Assembly (NCBI GenBank): GCA_000432335.1
Contig: HF995397.1
Span: 6,445 to 57,767, forward strand
Length of the DNA stretch: 51,323 nucleotides
From: Firmicutes bacterium CAG:646
GTDB taxonomy: Bacteria; Bacillota; Clostridia; Lachnospirales; Lachnospiraceae
Direction of reading: 5' to 3'
Of this stretch, positions 9,370 to 16,660 are shown one piece after another. Numbering within the stretch: position 1 is the stretch's first letter; each line of letters opens with the position of its first letter. The notes below the pieces were generated by a model that saw nothing but the letters and a program-made list of their open reading frames with translations, searched no databases and was not told where the DNA came from. Made by a program: the position numbers and the translations under genes.

Positions 9370-10185
9370 ATGATGAAAAGAGAAAAAACGTTAAAAATCG
9401 CTCTGTCCGGCGCGCTTTTGCTGGCAGTGACGGCAGCAGGAATTACCATGTATCGCGGGGAGACCAAGGAGAAACAGCAGGAGCCTCAGGCGGAGGAGCA
9501 ACTGGCAATGGAGGAGCCTTCTTCCGGTTTGTCAGAAGGACAGGCAGATGCGATGGAGAGCGCGGAGGAGGAGCCGGAAGCTGCAGATGTGACAGTAAAT
9601 GAGGCTCAGGCAGAGAACACGCAGGAATTAGAGAGTGGGGAGCAGACTTCCGACAGTACAGAGGAAAATCAGGAAACAGCAGAAGAGGTTCCGGAGCCGC
9701 AGACAGAACCAGTACCAGAGACAGAAGATACAGCGGCTCCCGTACAGCCAGAACTCAATTTTTCTGAGGACAGCAGCATTCTTTGGCCTGTCAGCGGTCA
9801 GGTGACCATTGATTACAGTATGGATGCAACTACTTATTTTTCTACTTTGGATCAGTACAAATGCAATTCTGCTCTGGTAATGAGCGCGGAAGTGGGCGCT
9901 CCAGTGCAGGCGGCGGCAAATGGAAAAGTGGTTTCTGTACTGGAAAATGAGGAAACGGGAACTACAGCTACACTGGATATGGGAAATGGTTATCAGGCAG
10001 TATATGGTCAGCTGAAGGATGTGACCGTAGAGGAAGGCCAGGTGGTGGAATCCGGTACTGTGCTGGGCTATGTAAATGAACCTACAAAGTACTATGTCAA
10101 AGAAGGATCAAATCTGTATTTTGCTATGACAAAGGATGGAACGCCCATAGATCCCATGATCTATATGGAAACTGTAACAGAATAG
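9370..10185 (+). CDS. spoIIQ: SpoIIQ-like LytM/M23 protein, metal ligands lost
   Basis: 271 aa from ATG 9370, chosen because AGAGGTG lies just upstream. A short N-terminal membrane anchor is followed by a very acidic Glu/Gln/Pro-rich spacer (about residues 28-125) and a LytM domain (ILWPVSGQVTIDYSMD onward). The four zinc ligand positions are all replaced: the usual HxGxDI reads NSALVM, the usual H before NGY is M, YAHL reads YGQL and HLHF reads NLYF. It therefore cannot be an active zinc peptidase and is more likely a channel scaffold, as SpoIIQ is in the SpoIIQ-SpoIIIAH complex. Adjacent SpoIID supports the assignment. Confidence 0.8.
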   Translation: MMKREKTLKIALSGALLLAVTAAGITMYRGETKEKQQEPQAEEQLAMEEPSSGLSEGQADAMESAEEEPEAADVTVNEAQAENTQELESGEQTSDSTEENQETAEEVPEPQTEPVPETEDTAAPVQPELNFSEDSSILWPVSGQVTIDYSMDATTYFSTLDQYKCNSALVMSAEVGAPVQAAANGKVVSVLENEETGTTATLDMGNGYQAVYGQLKDVTVEEGQVVESGTVLGYVNEPTKYYVKEGSNLYFAMTKDGTPIDPMIYMETVTE

Positions 10186-10338
10186 AAAACGCTGCATAAG
10201 ATATATCAGAAAGATCAGAAAAGTACGGAACAGAAAATCCGCAATCGAAAGAAATAACACGAAAAGGGTTTTCACTGGAGGAACAGCCTTCAGCATAAGT
10301 GAAGTACAGAGGTATCGATTGCTTGATATAAAAAATAA

Positions 10339-10480
10339 AAAGGAACTGTCGCATGAAATGCAAATCCAGAATATTTATACATTTTACGCTCAGTCTGCGC
10401 TCACTTTGAGCCTGAGGTCTCAAAGATGTGCTCGACAAATTCGCTAAAATGTATAAATATTCTTAGATAACAGTTCCTTT
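10339..10480. repeat. Dispersed palindromic element, copy 1
   Basis: Nested inverted repeats lie between the convergent ends of spoIIQ and the P-type ATPase gene. The outer stem is AAAGGAACTGT/ACAGTTCCTTT (10339-10349, 10470-10480). The inner perfect 18-bp stem starts GAATATTTATACATTTTA (10369-10386, 10445-10462). The core carries the hairpin CTTTGAG/CTCAAAG (10404-10410, 10419-10425). The core of about 80 bases recurs at 25777-25859 with one substitution and one indel. The remainder of 10186-10507 shows no gene. Confidence 0.85.
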
Positions 10481-10507
10481 ACATATAGAGTGTGCGTCTT
10501 GGAAGGG

Positions 10508-12739
10508 TCAGGATTTTTTATACAGGATGCGGATGGAGTTCAATACGCACAGCATGGCAACGCCAGTGTCTGCGAATACGGCCATCCACATGGAGGCAAA
10601 TCCTGCAAGCCCCAGAATCATCACGAATATTTTTACAGCCAGAGCGAAGATTACGTTCTGCCAGGAAATTCTTGTGGCGAAGCGGGCGATGGCAAGCGCC
10701 TGAGGAATGGCGTCCATCTTGGAAGTCATAAATACCACGTCAGCCGCTTCAATGGCTGCGTCAGCGCCGCTTCCCATGGCGGCTCCCACATCAGCTCCTG
10801 CGAGAACGGGAGCATCGTTGATTCCATCCCCCACAAACATGACAGCTCCGTGGGAATTTCTTATTTTTTGCAGCTCCGTCAGTTTATCCTGAGGGAGCAG
10901 GCGGGCATGAACCTCTTCAATACCTACGGCGTCAGCCACAGCCTGAGCATTTTCCTGCGCATCTCCGGTGAGCATAGCGGGGGTGATTCCCAGCTTTTTC
11001 ATGCGGGCGACTGCGCTTTTTGCATCTTCTTTTAAGGTATCGGAAATCAGGATACAGCCGATATATACTCCGTCCTTTGCCACGAAAACCTCTGTACCGT
11101 AAGAGATTTCTTTTTCGTTTTCCATAGCAATTCCATAACGTTCCATTAATTTTTTATTTCCGCAGAGGAAGGTACCTTCGGGCAGAACGGCGCAAATTCC
11201 GTGTCCGGCAATTTCTTCTACCTGTTCGGGACGAACTGGATGGAGATTTTTCTCCTGAGCCGCCGTTACAATGCTGTGGGCGATGGGGTGCGTGGAAGAG
11301 AGTTCACACTGGGCGCACCACTTTAATAACTGCTCGGAAGAAATAGTATTTTCAGCGGGAATTACCTGTTGTACGGTAAAATTTCCCTTTGTGATGGTTC
11401 CGGTTTTATCCATAATCACCGTTTTTACTTTGGTGAGCGCTTCCAGGGCAATACCGCCCTTGAAAAGGATTCCCAGTTTTGAACCGGCGCCGATACCAGA
11501 GAAAAATGCCAGCGGAACGCTGAGAACCAGAGCGCAGGGACAACTCATAACCAGAAAAGAGAGAGCTGTATAAACCCAATAATTCCAGTTACCGGTGAAA
11601 AGGGAAGGAATGATAGCAGTGCCGAGAGCCAGAATTACAACGCAGGGAGTGTAAATTCGGGCAAAGCGGGTGATAAACCGATCGATCTTTGGTTTGCTGG
11701 CAGCGGCATTTTCAACAGAATCCAGAATACGGGACACCATAGAATCTTCCAGAACTTTCTGCACACGGATTTTTATAAGCCCTGAGGTATTAATACAGCC
11801 GGAGAGGACTTCGGTGTTTACAGAAGCTTTGACCGGGACAGGTTCACCGGTAACCGGTGAAGTGTCGATTCGGCTTTCCCCTTCGATAATGATGCCGTCC
11901 AGAGGAATGCGGTCTCCGGGGCGGACGAGAAGGATATCTCCGATCTGTACATCTTCTGCATCAACAATTTGGATATTCGCTCCAGAAACCAGATTTACTA
12001 CGTCTGGTCTCATATCTACAGCTCCCATAATCTGAGAGCGGCTCTTTTCTACAGCTAAATGCTCAAAAAACTCACCAATCCTGTAAAAAAGCATTACGCC
12101 TACGGCTTCCGGGTATTCCTGAATAATAAAAGCGCCCAGCGTAGCAATACTCATCAAAAAGTTTTCGTCGAAAATATGTCCTTTGAACATATTTTTTCCC
12201 GCAGTGAGGAGAATCTTTTCTCCCAGAATCAGATATCCGAGAATGAGAACGATAATGGAAGGCAGTTCCATGCCAAAGTGAGCCAGAACTTCTCCCAGAA
12301 GAAAAAGAACAGCGCCGGAGGCTATGGTGATGATTGTTTTTGTGTTCTCAGACAAATTTTTGGCGGTGGGATGGTGTTCATGAGGATGTTCCTCGTGATC
12401 GTGTCCGCAGTCGCAGCTTTCGTGATGATGTTGATGCTCATGAGGGTGTTCCTCATGATCGTGCTCGCAGCTGCAGCTTTCGTGTGTGAGAGCCGCAGCG
12501 TTATGTTTGAAAACTCTGCGTTTTCGTTCTGTAATGATAATATCCGGTTCCAGACTGTTTGCGATTTTCTGTATCTCTGGAAGTAATGTATCGGGATTCT
12601 CAGCGGTCAGCCGCAGCTGCCGGGTGGAGAAGGTGATGGAAACCTCTTGTACACCGGGTAGGGAAGCTATTTTGCGTTCAATCTTAGAAGCACAGTTGGC
12701 GCAATCGAGATTTTCCATAATATAAACCTTTGAAGTCAT
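10508..12739 (-). CDS. Zn/Cd/Co-type P1B heavy-metal ATPase
   Basis: 743 aa from ATG at 12739, preceded by AAGGAGG. An N-terminal HMA domain has the metal site LDCANC (residues 11-16). A His/Cys-rich linker (about 80-122) contains two copies of a HESCxCxHDHEEHPHEH unit. The P-type core follows: the TGEP actuator motif, the membrane CPC (MSCPCALVLS), the phosphorylation motif DKTGT, HP (STHPIAHS) and GDGINDAPVLAGADVG. CPC with this His-rich linker fits CadA/ZntA-type export of Zn, Cd or Co rather than copper. The promoter overlaps a 16-bp palindrome, so metal-responsive repression is likely, but no regulator is next to it. Confidence 0.94.
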   Translation of the reverse strand: MTSKVYIMENLDCANCASKIERKIASLPGVQEVSITFSTRQLRLTAENPDTLLPEIQKIANSLEPDIIITERKRRVFKHNAAALTHESCSCEHDHEEHPHEHQHHHESCDCGHDHEEHPHEHHPTAKNLSENTKTIITIASGAVLFLLGEVLAHFGMELPSIIVLILGYLILGEKILLTAGKNMFKGHIFDENFLMSIATLGAFIIQEYPEAVGVMLFYRIGEFFEHLAVEKSRSQIMGAVDMRPDVVNLVSGANIQIVDAEDVQIGDILLVRPGDRIPLDGIIIEGESRIDTSPVTGEPVPVKASVNTEVLSGCINTSGLIKIRVQKVLEDSMVSRILDSVENAAASKPKIDRFITRFARIYTPCVVILALGTAIIPSLFTGNWNYWVYTALSFLVMSCPCALVLSVPLAFFSGIGAGSKLGILFKGGIALEALTKVKTVIMDKTGTITKGNFTVQQVIPAENTISSEQLLKWCAQCELSSTHPIAHSIVTAAQEKNLHPVRPEQVEEIAGHGICAVLPEGTFLCGNKKLMERYGIAMENEKEISYGTEVFVAKDGVYIGCILISDTLKEDAKSAVARMKKLGITPAMLTGDAQENAQAVADAVGIEEVHARLLPQDKLTELQKIRNSHGAVMFVGDGINDAPVLAGADVGAAMGSGADAAIEAADVVFMTSKMDAIPQALAIARFATRISWQNVIFALAVKIFVMILGLAGFASMWMAVFADTGVAMLCVLNSIRILYKKS
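12378..12486. repeat. Tandem duplication coding for the His-rich metal-binding linker
   Basis: Two adjacent imperfect copies of about 50-60 bases (roughly 12378-12426 and 12438-12486) lie within the P-type ATPase gene. Each codes for HESC, C, HDHEEHPHEH on the minus strand. This doubles the predicted metal-binding residues of the linker. Confidence 0.75.
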
Positions 12740-12762
12740 AAAATAGGTCCTCCTTAAAGTGA

Positions 12763-12800
12763 ATAATAAACATATGAACAACTATTCATATGTTTATTAT
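12763..12800. promoter_or_regulatory. Perfect 16-bp inverted repeat, likely metal-sensor operator
   Basis: ATAATAAACATATGAA, six bases, TTCATATGTTTATTAT. It lies between the ATPase promoter -10 and its ribosome site. The ATATGAA/TTCATAT core resembles the operators of ArsR/SmtB-family Zn/Cd sensors (known for CzrA and CadC); which protein binds here is inference. Confidence 0.7.
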
Positions 12801-12823
12801 AACAGGGGAATGGAAAAATGCAA
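12796..12823 (-). promoter_or_regulatory. Promoter of the P-type ATPase gene
   Basis: On the minus strand TTGCAT, 16 bases, TATAAT. The -10 (12796-12801) overlaps the right arm of the palindrome, so a bound repressor would block RNA polymerase. Confidence 0.7.
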
Positions 12824-12867
12824 GAGGTTTTTGAACAAATATTCAAGGATTGTTTTTAGAAATTTTA

Positions 12868-12896
12868 TTGTTGTACATTATAAGAAATGTTATAAT
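12868..12896 (+). promoter_or_regulatory. Promoter of nagA
   Basis: TTGTTG (12868-12873), 17 bases, perfect TATAAT (12891-12896), about 78 bases before the nagA start. Confidence 0.7.
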
Positions 12897-12973
12897 GTGT
12901 TTCAGGCGAAATAAGGCAGTATCTGTTATTTTGCATAGAGAACGTAAACGAAATAGAATGGGAGGTTTGAGCA

Positions 12974-14092
12974 ATGATTATTAAAAATGCAGAAGTGTAT
13001 ACGGAGCAGGGTATTTTTGAAAAGAAAGATATTTACGTTGAAGAGGGGAAATTTGTGGATCATATTCCAGAGGATACCCGAGAGGTAGATGGAGAAGGAT
13101 GTTATGCTATTCCTGGTCTTACGGATATTCATTTCCATGGATGTGTGGGCAAAGATTTTTGTGACGGCACAGAGGAGGCAATTCAGACGATCGCTGATTA
13201 TGAGGCAAGTGTAGGTGTAACAACGATTGCTCCGGCAACGATGACATTTTCTGAAGAAAAACTTCTGGAGATTGCCCGGGCAGCAAAAGCTCATAAAAAT
13301 GAAAGAGGCGCTGATCTGTGCGGGATTAATATGGAAGGACCATTCATTGCGCCGAAGAAAAAGGGAGCGCAGAATGGAAAATATATTCATAAACCGGATA
13401 CAGAGATGTTTGACCGTCTCCAGGAAGCCGCTGGCGGTCTTTTCAAATTAGTAGATATTGCGCCGGAAGTAGAAGGCGCGATGGAATTTATCCGGGCAAA
13501 GAAAGATGAGGTCGTTTTGTCTATTGCTCATACAACTACAGATTATGATACGGCAAAAGAAGCGATTGATGCAGGGGTGCATCATGTAACCCATCTGTAC
13601 AATGCTATGAATCCTATTAATCACAGAGAACCGGGTCCAATCATCGCAGCGGCAGACAGCGGTGTATGCGGAGCAGAACTGATCTGTGATGGTGTGCATA
13701 TCCATCCGGCAGTGGTGCGCAGCACATTAAAATTATTTGGCGAGGATAAAGTGATTTTTGTCAGTGATACCATGATGGCAGCGGGATTGGAAGACGGAAT
13801 GTATGAACTTGGCGGTCAGCCTGTGATTGTAAAGGGAAATCGCGCCACATTGGAAGACGGAACTTTGGCGGGTTCTAATACCAATCTGATGAACTGCATG
13901 AAGGTAGCTGTCCAGAAGATGGATGTACCGCTGGAGACGGCAGTACGCTGTGCAGCAGTGAATCCGGCAAAATCCATTGGTATTTATGATCAGTACGGCA
14001 GTATTACACCAGGTAAAGTGGCAAATGTGGTGTTACTGAAGAAAGAGAATCTGGATATTCAGCAGGTTGTTTTAAGAGGTGAAACTCTGTAG
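12974..14092 (+). CDS. nagA: N-acetylglucosamine-6-phosphate deacetylase
   Basis: 372 aa, normal length for NagA. Amidohydrolase features are in order: PGLTDIHFHGCVG (metal-binding HxH-type site, about residues 50-62), NMEGPFIAPKKKGAQN (catalytic region with metal-binding Glu), SIAHTTTDYD, HHVTHLYNAMNP, CDGVHIHP and the catalytic Asp in FVSDTMMAAG. It deacetylates GlcNAc-6-P to GlcN-6-P in amino sugar use. GGGAGG precedes the ATG. It stands alone, with its own promoter and terminator; nagB is not adjacent. Confidence 0.96.
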   Translation: MIIKNAEVYTEQGIFEKKDIYVEEGKFVDHIPEDTREVDGEGCYAIPGLTDIHFHGCVGKDFCDGTEEAIQTIADYEASVGVTTIAPATMTFSEEKLLEIARAAKAHKNERGADLCGINMEGPFIAPKKKGAQNGKYIHKPDTEMFDRLQEAAGGLFKLVDIAPEVEGAMEFIRAKKDEVVLSIAHTTTDYDTAKEAIDAGVHHVTHLYNAMNPINHREPGPIIAAADSGVCGAELICDGVHIHPAVVRSTLKLFGEDKVIFVSDTMMAAGLEDGMYELGGQPVIVKGNRATLEDGTLAGSNTNLMNCMKVAVQKMDVPLETAVRCAAVNPAKSIGIYDQYGSITPGKVANVVLLKKENLDIQQVVLRGETL

Positions 14093-14152
14093 GATATAGA
14101 TCCGTATAAAACAACTGTAATTGTCAGTGTCGAAGTGATTTATAATTGAGTG

Positions 14153-14200
14153 ACCGGCACAGCTTGCAGAAAATAACCCTGCTGGTTGTGCCGGTATTTT
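14153..14200 (+). terminator. Terminator after nagA
   Basis: ACCGGCACA (14153-14161) pairs with TGTGCCGGT (14187-14195), with extra GCAG/CTGC pairing inside, followed by ATTTTAC. It separates nagA from the convergent AbiE-like pair and may serve both. Confidence 0.75.
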
Positions 14201-14203
14201 ACA

Positions 14204-14971
14204 TTATTTTTTCAAGTTGTAACAATTATATAAAAGGTCTATAATCGAAGCTTTCTTGCTACCTTTTATACCGATTGATTTCAAATCTATATCTTCGTTT
14301 TCTATTTCGGATAAAAATTTTCTCATATCATTGGCAATTTCGGTACTGATAATTTGTTTTGTGTCGGTAGTAATTAACTGAGTAAGGCGGAACACATCGT
14401 TCTTGTGTTTTTTGATATTTTTACTGTCAATGTGATCTCCGTTAGATTTGCGTTCCTTCAAATCAAGCCACGCCTTTGCCTTAAACGGTATTAAGCAAGT
14501 AGGAGACAGTACTGGAATACCATCAAGTATTATCTGCCCATTTTTGAGCAATTCATAATATGATTCGTTCAAAAGAATTGCAGACAGGCTTGAAATTTCG
14601 TCATCTATGGGTAGCGGTGTGAGTATCGCATTCTTATCAAGCACAATGAAATCAGGGTTTCTTGAAAAGAGCTCAATCATATATGGGTAATCCCTGCTTT
14701 TAGGTGAAGTAAAACGATAAAATTGTGCTTTTCCACTACTTTTGTTGAGGTGTTCATATTCACCTTCCTTAACATATTTCCAAAAGTGTTTTCCAAAATC
14801 TGCAGTTATGGATTCTACAATCAGTACAATGTCAATATCTTTTGTGGCACGAAAGGGCAATTCTTCATTCTCCATAATTAAATCACAGGCAGTGCCGCCA
14901 ATGATTACATATTGGTTTTCATAGCCTTTGAATTCTTCCTTGAATTTTTCAAATCCGTTAATCATTTTCAA
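14204..14971 (-). CDS. Nucleotidyltransferase, AbiEii-like putative toxin
   Basis: 255 aa. The N-terminal pattern VIIGGTACDLIMEN followed by ATKDIDIVL is the nucleotidyltransferase signature: the GG loop, then two acidic residues (DID) that bind metal. The rest is alpha-helical and unassigned. The start overlaps the end of the upstream regulator-like gene by 14 bases, so the two are translated together. Size, order and overlap resemble type IV toxin-antitoxin pairs of the AbiE kind, where the second gene is a nucleotidyltransferase toxin. The pair is clearly more AT-rich than its neighbours, which suggests transfer. Whether it is a toxin is inference. Confidence 0.7.
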   Translation of the reverse strand: MKMINGFEKFKEEFKGYENQYVIIGGTACDLIMENEELPFRATKDIDIVLIVESITADFGKHFWKYVKEGEYEHLNKSSGKAQFYRFTSPKSRDYPYMIELFSRNPDFIVLDKNAILTPLPIDDEISSLSAILLNESYYELLKNGQIILDGIPVLSPTCLIPFKAKAWLDLKERKSNGDHIDSKNIKKHKNDVFRLTQLITTDTKQIISTEIANDMRKFLSEIENEDIDLKSIGIKGSKKASIIDLLYNCYNLKK

Positions 14972-15893
14972 ATTCCTTCTTTATCAGTTCTTCAACAGCT
15001 ACTTCAAGTCTTTCATCATTGGTGTCTTTAAAAGACAGCGCTACAGATAAACTATCGGCAGTATTCTTATTTGAAAACAGCACGGGGTCATATGCCCATA
15101 ATTCAAGTCTCACTTGCCGTTCAGAATCAATAAGCTCATTTGTCAATTTTGTTTTTTCAAAGTGCTTATTCCAAATGGCGTATGTGATAAGCCTTGGAGA
15201 ATTTAACATTGTTCTTTCCGAAAGAGCGGTTTCGCCAGCAAAAATCATATCCGATGTCATATCTTTTTTATCTATATATCCCCACTTGCGAACAGGATTT
15301 AATAAAAATTTTTTTGCTTTTTCAAATAATTCTGCGTTATTATATTTTGCTTCAATTACTTTATTGACGCCGTCTTTTGTGACAATAAACAAACCGGTAG
15401 TCTCTAATTGTTTCACTGCCCTTGTTAAAGTCATTGGAGTAAACGGCAAAGTTTTTGTTGCATCAGACACATAAAATCTCTTTTTGTTACTGTAAAGATA
15501 CATCAAAAACAATTGCTGTGTTGAGAAAACAAACTTATCAGTTTTTGCTTTGATTTCGTTTTCATTTGTCAGCATTGCGCCGATGAAAGGCAGAAATATT
15601 TGTTTTGGAGTGATGAATGGTATGTTATTTTCTATAAAAATTTTTTTTCTGTAAAACGAAACTGAGTCAAGTGCAAGGATAATCGGCACATTGTCAATCG
15701 CTTGAATTTTTGCAATTTGCTTTTTGAGAGCAGAAAGAGAGGCAAGTTCATATTTTGGCTTTATTGTAATACAGTGTTTTTTGCCAATAACTATTCCGCA
15801 AAATTCATAACCATTCGCTATATACAAAGGCAAAGAATTTTCCTTATTCCACGCTTCATATTTGATTGGAATTCCAAATAAATTTTCTGACAT
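14958..15893 (-). CDS. AbiEi-like winged-helix regulator / putative antitoxin
   Basis: 311 aa. The middle section (about residues 125-185: FSTQQLFLMYLYSNKKRFYV, then LPFTPMTLTRAVKQLETTG) reads as a winged helix of MarR type, testing for co-selection of DNA. The N-terminal 110 residues (GYEFCGIVIGKKHCITIKPK...) may form a separate alpha/beta domain. It precedes and overlaps the nucleotidyltransferase gene. The promoter carries an inverted repeat over the -10, consistent with autoregulation, as known for AbiEi. I cannot place it firmly in a named family. Confidence 0.65.
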   Translation of the reverse strand: MSENLFGIPIKYEAWNKENSLPLYIANGYEFCGIVIGKKHCITIKPKYELASLSALKKQIAKIQAIDNVPIILALDSVSFYRKKIFIENNIPFITPKQIFLPFIGAMLTNENEIKAKTDKFVFSTQQLFLMYLYSNKKRFYVSDATKTLPFTPMTLTRAVKQLETTGLFIVTKDGVNKVIEAKYNNAELFEKAKKFLLNPVRKWGYIDKKDMTSDMIFAGETALSERTMLNSPRLITYAIWNKHFEKTKLTNELIDSERQVRLELWAYDPVLFSNKNTADSLSVALSFKDTNDERLEVAVEELIKKEFEND

Positions 15894-15930
15894 ATTCTCT
15901 TCTCTGCTCCTTTTTAACCTGATTTATTTT

Positions 15931-15959
15931 ATTTTAACTTAATAAATGTTAAAAGTCAA
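15931..15959 (-). promoter_or_regulatory. Promoter and dyad of the AbiE-like pair
   Basis: On the minus strand TTGACT (15954-15959), 17 bases, TAAAAT (15931-15936). The spacer and -10 carry TTTTAAC/GTTAAAA (15932-15938, 15948-15954), a 7-bp dyad placed where a repressor would act. Confidence 0.65.
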
Positions 15960-15995
15960 TTTTTGTGTTAAAATAAATGTAAGATTTTGATTTTT

Positions 15996-16619
15996 TCAAA
16001 ACTTCAATGTCTCCCTCAGATTCGGATCGTCAAAATCAAAGACGCAGCGTTCATAAGCGTTGACCACATGGGTTTCCCCGTACTGGTCATAGCGTTTGTG
16101 CTGCCTTCCATAGGACATATGGACGTGTCCGTGGATAAAAAAACGTGGATGGTATTTGTCCATCAAAGTGTTAAATACCTGAAATCCCTGATGGGGGAGA
16201 TCCCGCCCGTCATTTAACTGGTACGCCGGAGCGTGGGTCAGCAGGATATCAAAGCCGCCTTTCATAAAAATTTTGAACCGCAGTTTCTTAGCTCTCTTTT
16301 GCATCTCCTTTTCTGTATACTGGTTGACTCCCGGGCGATACCGCATGGAACCGCCCAGCCCCAGAATGCGGATTCCCTCGTGTACATAGACCTGATCTTC
16401 TATACAGATACATCCTTCCGGCGGAGTCCGTTCGTATTTGTCGTCATGATTCCCGTGTACATAGAGGACGGGAGCAGTGGTAAATGTGGCAAGGAAAGAG
16501 AGATAATTAGGATTCAGATCTCCGCTGGATAAGATCAGATCAATTCCTGCCAGTTTTTCTTTTTCAAAAAAATCCCAGAGATACTTGGATTCCTCATCGG
16601 CAATAGCTAAAATCCTCAT
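15996..16619 (-). CDS. Calcineurin-like metallophosphoesterase
   Basis: 207 aa. Motifs in order are SSGDLNPNYL, VHGNHDDKYE, LTHAPAYQ and FIHGHVHMSYG, the usual metal-binding set. The first motif, normally DxH, reads ADEES, so one metal-1 ligand is replaced by Glu. The frame ends in a DFDDPNLRETLKF tail. It lies about 40 bases after the BMP-fusion gene on the same strand and could be its co-transcribed partner. Substrate unknown. Confidence 0.85.
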   Translation of the reverse strand: MRILAIADEESKYLWDFFEKEKLAGIDLILSSGDLNPNYLSFLATFTTAPVLYVHGNHDDKYERTPPEGCICIEDQVYVHEGIRILGLGGSMRYRPGVNQYTEKEMQKRAKKLRFKIFMKGGFDILLTHAPAYQLNDGRDLPHQGFQVFNTLMDKYHPRFFIHGHVHMSYGRQHKRYDQYGETHVVNAYERCVFDFDDPNLRETLKF

Positions 16620-16660
16620 AAGTAAAATACCTTTTCTAAAACTAAATGGTTACGTCTGCA

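Noticed and set aside
9162..9602. 146-codon plus-strand frame across the structured spacer and into spoIIQ
   Set aside because: It runs through the hairpin-rich region and overlaps the well-supported spoIIQ frame; composition is not protein-like.
12740..12781. Longer P-type ATPase start at 12781
   Set aside because: The extension would code through the operator palindrome and ribosome site.
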